Part shown: positions 57,562-64,000 of the stretch, piece after piece | Numbering within the stretch: position 1 is the stretch's first letter | Layout of the letters: the number at the start of each line of letters is the position of its first letter | NCBI RefSeq assembly: GCF_000227135.1 | Contig: NC_018247.1 | Span: forward strand, 152,237-216,236 | Length of the DNA: 64,000 nucleotides | Direction: 5' to 3' | Source: Leishmania donovani | Lineage: Eukaryota > Euglenozoa > Kinetoplastea > Trypanosomatida > Trypanosomatidae | Made by a program: the position numbers and the translations under genes | The notes under the pieces: generated by a model | The model's database searches: none | Told to the model about the DNA's origin: nothing | The model's input: only the letters and a program-made list of their open reading frames with translations

Positions 57562-60123
57562 ATGGATGCCGCTGAGGGCGGCGGCACGCACGTCATTCAA
57601 CTCGTGAGTGACGACTACTTCCCCTCTGAAATCGATGAGAGAGAGCCCCAGCAGCAGCTCAGCGGTAGTGGTTCTCGTGATGGCGGCGCATCGGCGCAAC
57701 TGGGTATGACCGCGGCCAGCTGGCGGAAGCTCGAGGCGTACATCTACTCCGACGCCGCGGTATTGGATCTGCGGTCGAACGCGTGGATTTCCATTCCCAG
57801 CGCAGAAGCGCGGAGGCGCCGCTGGCGCCTCGTGAACTGCATGCACGAACAGAACCCACCCATCTCTATCACCATCACGGATCTTTCTTCGTCGGTGAAG
57901 CCGGGTAAAGCACCTTTCCCCGCGGCGTCTCAGGAGGCCACGGCCGACCACCAGACGGCAAAGGCGCCGCCACACGTCGCCGCGGCTCCGCCTCCTTCGG
58001 TTTCCTCCACCCCCTTGCCGTCTTCATCACCCACTGCCAGCACGAGCATACTCGCTACGAACGCCTCGCAACACGGCGCTGCTTCCCCGCACGTGGTACG
58101 CGAGAGCGAAAGCATCACGGAGGGCGGGATTTCGCGGGACGTGTGTATGCTTAGGGATGGAACAGTAAAGGCGAAAGATCGGCATCCGCCGATGATTGTG
58201 CCAGACTCAGCAGGCGCTCGAAACACAACGGAGTGGCGGCTGTCCGACGCGCCGTACTTAGCTCGTGGCTTCACAAGTGACGTGTTTCCGCTCGAGTGTC
58301 GCCAACTGCTCGAGGACTTTCCCATGGGTTCGCGGGCGGAGAACTGGAGCATGTTTGTTGTGGCGGCCACACTCAGTTTTTATCAACGGCAAGCGCACAC
58401 GTGGGCGGCCTCGTGGTGGACGTGGAGTGCCGAGCTGGCTGGAAGCGGCGGCAGCTTGTCCAGTCGGTGGCTGGCTGCGCCAAGTACAGCTGCTCCCGCG
58501 AATGGGAGCGGTTTGGGCATGGCAGGGAGCGTCAGCAGCGCTGCTGTAGACAGTACCGCTGCCGACGCCGCTGCTTCAGCGGTGCTTGCACCACTAGTGG
58601 GCGTGGTGTATGCGGTGCGCATTCTGCTCCTCTGCGTACTGTACGCTCTACAGGGCTTGCTACGCGCTGGGCGCCTTGCGTGCGCCCGGCTTTTACGGTT
58701 AGAGGCGTCGTCCACTCTTCCAGCGAAGGACTCCATCATGTGGACCCTTGCCACGAACAAGCTGTGGCGACTGCAGGTGGAGTTGATGCTCGCCAGCACC
58801 GCCTTCATCCTGCTTGTTGTGTACGTGCTGGTGCTCATGCGCTACCGCAAGTACACGCAGACGTTGGAGTCGTGGGAGACTGCGATGGCGCGCCACACTG
58901 CGGGAGAGGCGGCGAAGTGGGCGGCGCAAATGAATGTCCGGCAGCGAGGAGTGCGCACCCCAACGCCCGCGGCCGTCTACGCAGGAGAGTCCCTCCACGA
59001 CAGCGCGAGCAGCGGCAGCGGTGGCAGTACCTTCCAGGCTCCTATGAAGGCGTCCTCGACGCCTCTGAGTGGCCAAGGGAGCTTTCAAGAGGAATCGCTG
59101 GAGAAGACTCTGCGAGGGGCGTCGGACAGCGCCGCCGAACGCCAGGACCAGTCTTTTTGGTACGTTGACGTGAAGAGTGAGGCTACCGAGGCCGCCGCCT
59201 CCTCTGTCTCCTTCCCGCGCCGCCGGCCCGAAAGCAGCGATAGTGGCACAGACGACACCCTGATAACTCAATCGTCTGGCGAGATGCCTCAGGGCTCTTT
59301 CCGCGGTCGTGGCGCTGCTGCTGCCGGCGGCGTGGACGTAGCCGCGGGCAGCACCGCTATGCCGTCAAGCCTACCGGCTAGCGTTGCCTCGCTCACCGGG
59401 AGCCTTTCGTTGCCGCTGGTGATTAGCGAGCCGCTGCATGGGAGTGGTCGTGGGCTGTGCAGCAGCAACGGCAGCGGCGCCGTTCACGCCCAGCGGGCCA
59501 GGTCGCCGTGGCTGTCAGCAGTGTTGGAGTCTTCGAATGCGTCCGACGGACCGGGCGACCGAACGCTACCGTGGAGGCACGCCACGCCACTGCAAGCCTC
59601 TGAAGGCGCATCGAGCGGCTCCGCAACGCCGCGGAGAGTGGAAGCAGCGCCGCGAAACCGAAAGTTCAGTCGAACAGCAGCGCGGGCCCAGCCTGTGCCC
59701 TGTATCTACTCTGCCTCCACGTCTGTGGATCAGGGCGCAAGCGCGGATGACGGCCACGTCATCGTTACGAGGGCTTTGCCTGCATTTTTCATGGATACGT
59801 CACCGGCGTTTGTAGCTGCCGTCACAGGGGATGCTGTTTGTCTCGAGACCAGCGTAGAGCAAGGCGCCCGCGCGAGCGGTAATGCTGGTATGAATCAGGA
59901 CAGGAAGGGGGAGGACGGCGTGGAGGCGAGGCGGCAATCGCCGCAGCCCGCGTGCACTCCCAATGGCAAGGCACTGCACTTGCTCCCGCCTCGCCCAACT
60001 GCCGCCCGTGAGGATGAGACAGGCAGCGCAACTCGAACCTTTCACGAAGGTGCTCTGGCGGCGTTGGCGTCGATAGAAACGATGATGAACTCGGAAGATA
60101 GTTATCTGCTCCTCTCACCTTAG
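57562..60123 (+). CDS. Hypothetical protein with two membrane segments, 853 residues
   Basis: An ordered N-terminal block (AASWRKLEAYIYSDAAVLDL onward, including ARRRRWRLVNCMHEQNPPIS) is followed by a Ser/Pro/Ala-rich linker and a second ordered block (EWRLSDAPYLARGFTSDVFP, LLEDFPMGSRAENWSMFVV). Two hydrophobic stretches lie at about residues 340-373 (LVGVVYAVRILLLCVLYALQ) and 403-429 (LMLASTAFILLVVYVLVLMR). The C-terminal half is long, Ser/Gly/Ala-rich and probably disordered. No family recognised. The topology suggests an internal membrane anchor with large soluble parts on both sides. ATG 57562 is the first after a strong acceptor. Confidence 0.8.
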   Translation: MDAAEGGGTHVIQLVSDDYFPSEIDEREPQQQLSGSGSRDGGASAQLGMTAASWRKLEAYIYSDAAVLDLRSNAWISIPSAEARRRRWRLVNCMHEQNPPISITITDLSSSVKPGKAPFPAASQEATADHQTAKAPPHVAAAPPPSVSSTPLPSSSPTASTSILATNASQHGAASPHVVRESESITEGGISRDVCMLRDGTVKAKDRHPPMIVPDSAGARNTTEWRLSDAPYLARGFTSDVFPLECRQLLEDFPMGSRAENWSMFVVAATLSFYQRQAHTWAASWWTWSAELAGSGGSLSSRWLAAPSTAAPANGSGLGMAGSVSSAAVDSTAADAAASAVLAPLVGVVYAVRILLLCVLYALQGLLRAGRLACARLLRLEASSTLPAKDSIMWTLATNKLWRLQVELMLASTAFILLVVYVLVLMRYRKYTQTLESWETAMARHTAGEAAKWAAQMNVRQRGVRTPTPAAVYAGESLHDSASSGSGGSTFQAPMKASSTPLSGQGSFQEESLEKTLRGASDSAAERQDQSFWYVDVKSEATEAAASSVSFPRRRPESSDSGTDDTLITQSSGEMPQGSFRGRGAAAAGGVDVAAGSTAMPSSLPASVASLTGSLSLPLVISEPLHGSGRGLCSSNGSGAVHAQRARSPWLSAVLESSNASDGPGDRTLPWRHATPLQASEGASSGSATPRRVEAAPRNRKFSRTAARAQPVPCIYSASTSVDQGASADDGHVIVTRALPAFFMDTSPAFVAAVTGDAVCLETSVEQGARASGNAGMNQDRKGEDGVEARRQSPQPACTPNGKALHLLPPRPTAAREDETGSATRTFHEGALAALASIETMMNSEDSYLLLSP

Positions 60124-61642
60124 GGGGGGGGGAAGGCATTGTGGTGCGCTGGCATGCGAATGCCCGCCGCCGTGGATGCGGCGCGCCGACCCCACGCGAC
60201 GCCACTGAGCCGCGTGTTCATGTCTCTCCCCGCTCTGCGCGTAGCCGCACACCCCTTCCCCCGCCTGCCAGCCCGCCCCCCTTAGGCAAAAGCCCACACT
60301 TGAAACGTTCGCGTTTGGCTGCTGCACGCTTGGAAATATGTACATATATATATTTCAACATGTCTGCTCGCTGCCACGGAACGTTAGTCGAACTTCATTC
60401 TACCTCGGACGTGTCACAGGTGCCCCAACCGCGCGGTGCGAAGCATGTCGTAGGCACGCGCGTTACAGCAATGCGCCGGCTCAGTCATGCGAGAGGACGG
60501 CCCCTGACTCCAACTCGACTGGCCCACCTACCCCCTGCCTCGCAGGCCTTTCTGACGCGACGCCATCCTGCGATTCAACGCCGACATCATCAGCGATGCA
60601 TCGCTCTCACCTTCCTTGCGTAGTGGGTGCTTGGCCCTGTCAGCACCAGAAGTGGTCTGGCATGTGGCAGAGGTGGGGGGCTGCTTGGCCTCCGCTCACA
60701 TGCAGAGAGTGGGTGAGCCGGGCCGCGTGATTGGATGCACTGGGCGATGCCCTCGCGCCGTCATGACCACCTCGAAAACGTTTATGTGAGCACAATAACC
60801 TTTTTGTTGTTTGTGTGGTGAGATCGTGCGACCCTCTTGTCGTTTTCACCCGTTGTGCATGGGTGACCGACCTCTCTGCCTCTGTGTGCGTTAGGGACGT
60901 TGGGGAGTGTCAGGTCTATCGGTGCCAGCGTGCATCTCTGTCCGCCTGTGCGCCTTCAATTTCTTGGGCGTTTTTTTTTCGCTCACACACGCACAGTGCG
61001 ATTTACGAGTACCTCTATGTGTATTCCTTTACCGACTCCCTCTCCATGCCCACGTCACACATGTGAGCGTCATCCCCCCCCCCTCCACCTGCACCCCCAC
61101 CCTTACAGCCTACCAAGACCTCCCATGGCGGCCTTGCTTTCGCGGTCGCTCTCCCCACCGGGTGTGGGCAGGTGTGTTGTTTGTTCATCGCGTGTTCATC
61201 TTGTGTGCGTACGTGCCATCACCACCGCCTCTTCAGATCACAACCAAAAAAAAAAACAATGACAGAGGCGGCAGTGCCAAAGGGTTTGCCGATGCACCCG
61301 CGCGCAGCACCGGGTGCTGCAACAGCTAAGACGAAAAGGAGATAGGGATAGCTCTGCGCACGTGGCGCGTAGGGTGCGGGTGGAGTGTGCATCTCTCATC
61401 CCCTTGCCCCTCCCTCCCTTCTCCGCTGACGTGATCCCTCTTACCCCTGCGTTCTCCCGAGACGTCGGCTGTGCGGATATGAAGGGGCGAGGCAGAAAAC
61501 AGAAAATGGGGGGAACCTCTGCCACCTTCTTCGCGCTCTTTGCTAATGCTCCTCCCTGCGCTTTCCACCACCACCACCCTCTCTCTCTCACGCCATCCTC
61601 TCTCTCTATATATATGCATGTATAGATCTGTATACACACACA

Positions 61643-61662
61643 CGCACGCACGCACGCACGCA
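61643..61662. repeat. (ACGC)n tetranucleotide repeat
   Basis: About five copies of CGCA, preceded by a short CA run, 140 bases before the start of the MORN gene. Confidence 0.85.
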
Positions 61663-61725
61663 TCCCATCGTTTCCGCTACGGAGTATCACCGCGCACTCA
61701 CTCAACAGACCTTGCGTAGCAGCCT

Positions 61726-61778
61726 TCTCCCGGTTTCCCATCCCCTCCCCTCCTCGTCTCTCTTTGGCACCCGAACAG
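61726..61778 (+). promoter_or_regulatory. Predicted spliced-leader acceptor for the MORN gene
   Basis: TCTCCCGGTTTCCCATCCCC then TCCCCTCCTCGTCTCTCTTT, with the first AG in CGAACAG at 61778, 22 bases before ATG 61801. Confidence 0.6.
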
Positions 61779-61800
61779 AGTGAACTACCAAGGTACAGCC

Positions 61801-63096
61801 ATGAGTGAACCCCACGTCCCCACCGCTGCTGCGCAGCAGCCTTCTGCAGAAACAACCACTAACGCTTCCCTCGCAGCAGACGCGACTGCTCACACGAGCC
61901 CACAGGCACCGCCGCCCCCGACAGCTTCTGGTGCCTCCACCGTCTCCGTTAGTGTAGCCGAGGCGAAGTCGGTCGCCGCCACGCTGTCAGACGTAGCCGA
62001 CTCAATGGAGCCGTTGCTCGTGGGCAAGGTTGTGTCCTCAGACATCGCCCAAGCGCGCTCGCAGCCCTGCACCTCTGGCCTCAACGCTGCTCAGAGCGGC
62101 GCAGGTGCACCAGTGGGTGCTAACGTTGGCAAGCAGGACAGGTGTTCTCCACCCGCGAAATCTACCTCGTCTTCCTCTTCTTCGCACAGTGGCGACGAGT
62201 CCAGCGATGAGGCTGCCGACTTCGAAACGAAAGAGCTCATGTTCGCCTTTGGACGCTACGTTGGCCAGGTGAATCCGCGGACGGGGCTCCGTCATGGCCA
62301 CGGGTGCCAGCACTACAACAACGGCAACGTCTACACGGGCGAGTGGCGTGATGGCGCCCCCGACGGCTTTGGCGAGAAGCACTACAGGAACGGGGATGTG
62401 TACCGCGGCAACTGGCGCCAAGGGAAGCGCTCCGGCCGTGGTGTGTATCTCTTTGTACAGGGGGACATCTACGAAGGCATGTACGCGGACGACAAGCCGG
62501 AGGGCCAGGGCACCTACGCCACCCTGAGGGGCGATCGCTACTCGGGGCAGTGGAAAGCTGGGCAGAGGCACGGCAAAGGCCGCGAGACTCTCGCGAATGG
62601 GCAGGTGTTTGTCGGCAACTGGCGTTGCGGCAAGAAGCAGGGCCGTGGCAAGCTCTGCCTCCCCGGCTCTGAGAAGTGCATTTACGGAATTTGGAACAAC
62701 GACAGGTTCTTCCGCGAGCTCACGCCCAACGAAATGGGCGCGGATGGCGCCGAAGACGTTGTGGACGCGTTCGGCGCCCAACGCCGCCCGTCCGCGCCGT
62801 CTTTGGCGCCGCCGCGGACGGAGGCCCCTCCATCCAGCGCGAGCATAACCGATCGCGTGCTCATGGGGGTGACGGCGCTGGAGAACCGTATGGAGTCGCT
62901 TGGGAGAGCACTGGAGAGGGTGATCACCGGCGGTGACGGGGACGAGAGCGTGCACGTGCCACGTGCCGCAGCCATTGGAGCCGCTAGTTCGACGGCAAGT
63001 GATGTAGCCGTCTCAGAGGAGTGTGCTGAGCCTCCGGCGCAAGACTTTGTCGTCAACAGCCACCAAGAGAATGATGAAGACGGCGAACAGGGCTAG
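61801..63096 (+). CDS. MORN-repeat protein, 431 residues
   Basis: The N-terminal ~145 residues are Ala/Ser/Thr-rich and probably disordered. About residues 150-300 hold six MORN repeats: YVGQVNPRTGLRHGHGCQHY, VYTGEWRDGAPDGFGEKHY, VYRGNWRQGKRSGRGVYLF, IYEGMYADDKPEGQGTYAT, YSGQWKAGQRHGKGRETLA and FVGNWRCGKKQGRGKLCL. The C-terminal ~130 residues include a helix (DRVLMGVTALENRMESLGRA) and an acidic tail. MORN repeats bind membranes or build cytoskeletal scaffolds; some related radial-spoke and flagellar proteins share this layout. Localisation is not evident from sequence alone. ATG 61801 is the first after the acceptor. Confidence 0.88.
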   Translation: MSEPHVPTAAAQQPSAETTTNASLAADATAHTSPQAPPPPTASGASTVSVSVAEAKSVAATLSDVADSMEPLLVGKVVSSDIAQARSQPCTSGLNAAQSGAGAPVGANVGKQDRCSPPAKSTSSSSSSHSGDESSDEAADFETKELMFAFGRYVGQVNPRTGLRHGHGCQHYNNGNVYTGEWRDGAPDGFGEKHYRNGDVYRGNWRQGKRSGRGVYLFVQGDIYEGMYADDKPEGQGTYATLRGDRYSGQWKAGQRHGKGRETLANGQVFVGNWRCGKKQGRGKLCLPGSEKCIYGIWNNDRFFRELTPNEMGADGAEDVVDAFGAQRRPSAPSLAPPRTEAPPSSASITDRVLMGVTALENRMESLGRALERVITGGDGDESVHVPRAAAIGAASSTASDVAVSEECAEPPAQDFVVNSHQENDEDGEQG

Positions 63097-63897
63097 GCGG
63101 TGGTGGTGACAGAGATGGAACCTCGCCGTTTCGGACCACCTCCTACCCTGCTGCTGCGACGCTCACGCCATCAGCAGTGGCGCTCTCAGCAGCACGCGGT
63201 GATCACCCAACGCGGAGCGAGAGGGAGGCGCAGCCGCCGAGGGAAGGATGAGGGCCAGGAAGCCGTGTCAGTGCCCCTTGCAAGGAGACATTGATGTGGG
63301 TGGTTGCGCTAAGGTGGCTGGCCGATACGAATGCCCCAATCCCTCTCTCGCTCGCTTTCCATTGACCTGCGTTTAGAAGGATCTATGCATGTGGCGGTTT
63401 ACCTTCACGGCTTTGAAAGTCGCTGTCCTCGGGCAACACCTTCCACACGCACGCGGACGCGAAGACATATACGCCTCTCCCTTCTGTTCGATTTCTCTCA
63501 TTCTCAGCCACCGGACGATGCTGCCATGCACGGATCACGTGCACATCTTCCACTAAAAGCACCGCCACCGTCTTACACGGCTCGCATAGTCGTAGTGTTC
63601 CCACTACACACGCACATACACGCCCCTCTCTTTTCCCTCCCTCCCTCCCCCTTCGTAGATTTAAGCGCACTCGCGAGCTTTCCTGTTTTTTCCCCGTTTT
63701 TTTTTTTGCTTCCTTACGCGCACTGCCGCTGCTGCTGTTTTTGGTCGCCTCTTTTCGGAGGATCTCACCCACTTTCGTGCTCGCGCTGGTGCTGGCGCTG
63801 GGGTGTGTCTCTCTCTTCCACTACTTTGCTCTTTCGGCAACGTGGACTGGACACCGGCACCGTGCCTTGATCGCCGAATTCATCCGCAAAGACCGCC
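63097..63897. other. Intergenic spacer
   Basis: 3'UTR of the MORN gene and 5' region of the last gene. Contains T10 at about 63699-63708 and C/T-rich stretches (63628-63652, 63807-63840). Confidence 0.55.
63807..63891 (+). promoter_or_regulatory. Predicted spliced-leader acceptor for the last gene
   Basis: CTCTCTCTTCCACTACTTTG then CTCTTTCG; the first AG after it is at 63890-63891 in CGCAAAG, six bases before ATG 63898. Confidence 0.45.
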
Positions 63898-64000
63898 ATG
63901 CCCACCGAAGCGGCACAGAAGCGAGGACGCGTGGACCCCGGTCACCACCGCAACACGAAAGCGCCCCACAGCGGGAGGGCGAATCGCCCACACCGTCACA
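63898..64000 (+). CDS. 5' end of a further gene, cut by the window end
   Basis: ATG in good context (ACCGCCATG) followed by 33 further open codons to the window edge: MPTEAAQKRGRVDPGHHRN and a His/Arg-rich continuation. Basic N-terminus; GC3-rich codons. Too short to identify; the call rests on position after a pyrimidine tract and the absence of a stop. Confidence 0.5.
   Translation, partial: MPTEAAQKRGRVDPGHHRNTKAPHSGRANRPHRH

Larger units (their letters stand above)
60124..61800. other. Intergenic spacer
   Basis: About 1.7 kb starting with a G10 run at 60123-60132. Contains an AT-rich patch ACATATATATATTTC near 60342-60356, T9 near 60970, C9 near 61073-61082, A11 near 61246-61256, CTCTATATATAT near 61605-61614 and an (ACGC)n at 61643-61662. 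No gene seen. Confidence 0.55.

Overview
The window looks like nuclear DNA from a trypanosomatid, most likely a Leishmania species. All recognisable genes lie head to tail on the + strand. They are intronless and GC-rich. They are separated by long spacers full of pyrimidine tracts, (CA)n/(GT)n repeats and homopolymer runs. Most genes have a pyrimidine tract followed by an AG a short way before the start ATG, the usual layout for spliced-leader trans-splicing of a polycistronic transcript. I see no strand switch, tRNA, rRNA, promoter or CRISPR array. From memory only, an FAD-dependent glycerol-3-phosphate dehydrogenase and CTP synthase close together recalls Trypanosoma brucei chromosome 1 and Leishmania chromosome 20; that needs a search to confirm.

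Layout. 0-10 kb: 3' part of a multi-pass membrane protein gene, a NUDT19-like Nudix hydrolase, the RAD1 subunit of the 9-1-1 checkpoint clamp, and a 568-residue unknown protein. 9.7-24.3 kb: a low-complexity hypothetical, a 1342-residue coiled-coil protein, an RRP8-type rRNA methyltransferase, a divergent FAD-dependent GPDH-like protein and a tandem gamma-glutamylcyclotransferase-like protein. 24.3-29.4 kb: a gene-poor stretch with a probable degenerate retroposon (SIDER-like) and one small ORF. 29.4-40 kb: TMEM231 (ciliary transition zone), a divergent delta/zeta-type tubulin, a PPR protein, the RNA polymerase subunit RPB12, a second small zinc-ribbon protein, and a CinA-like/nucleotidyltransferase fusion. 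41.5-55 kb: mitoribosomal uS15m, a WW-like plus MORN protein, a 144-residue unknown, an RWDD1/GIR2-like protein, a DnaJ-like protein without HPD, and CTP synthase. 57-64 kb: an 853-residue protein with two membrane segments, a MORN-repeat protein and the first codons of another gene.

The genes are co-oriented but functionally mixed, as expected for a trypanosomatid polycistron: DNA repair, rRNA modification, transcription, pyrimidine and NAD-type nucleotide metabolism, mitochondrial translation, and cilium/basal-body structure. Expression of single genes is expected to be set after transcription. One gene (WW/MORN, 43825) appears to carry an unavoidable overlapping upstream ORF. Items most worth a second look: the FAD enzyme that keeps its FAD fold but lacks the expected substrate arginines, the CinA-like/nucleotidyltransferase fusion, the RPB12/zinc-ribbon pair, the HPD-less DnaJ, and TMEM231 beside a centriolar-type tubulin.
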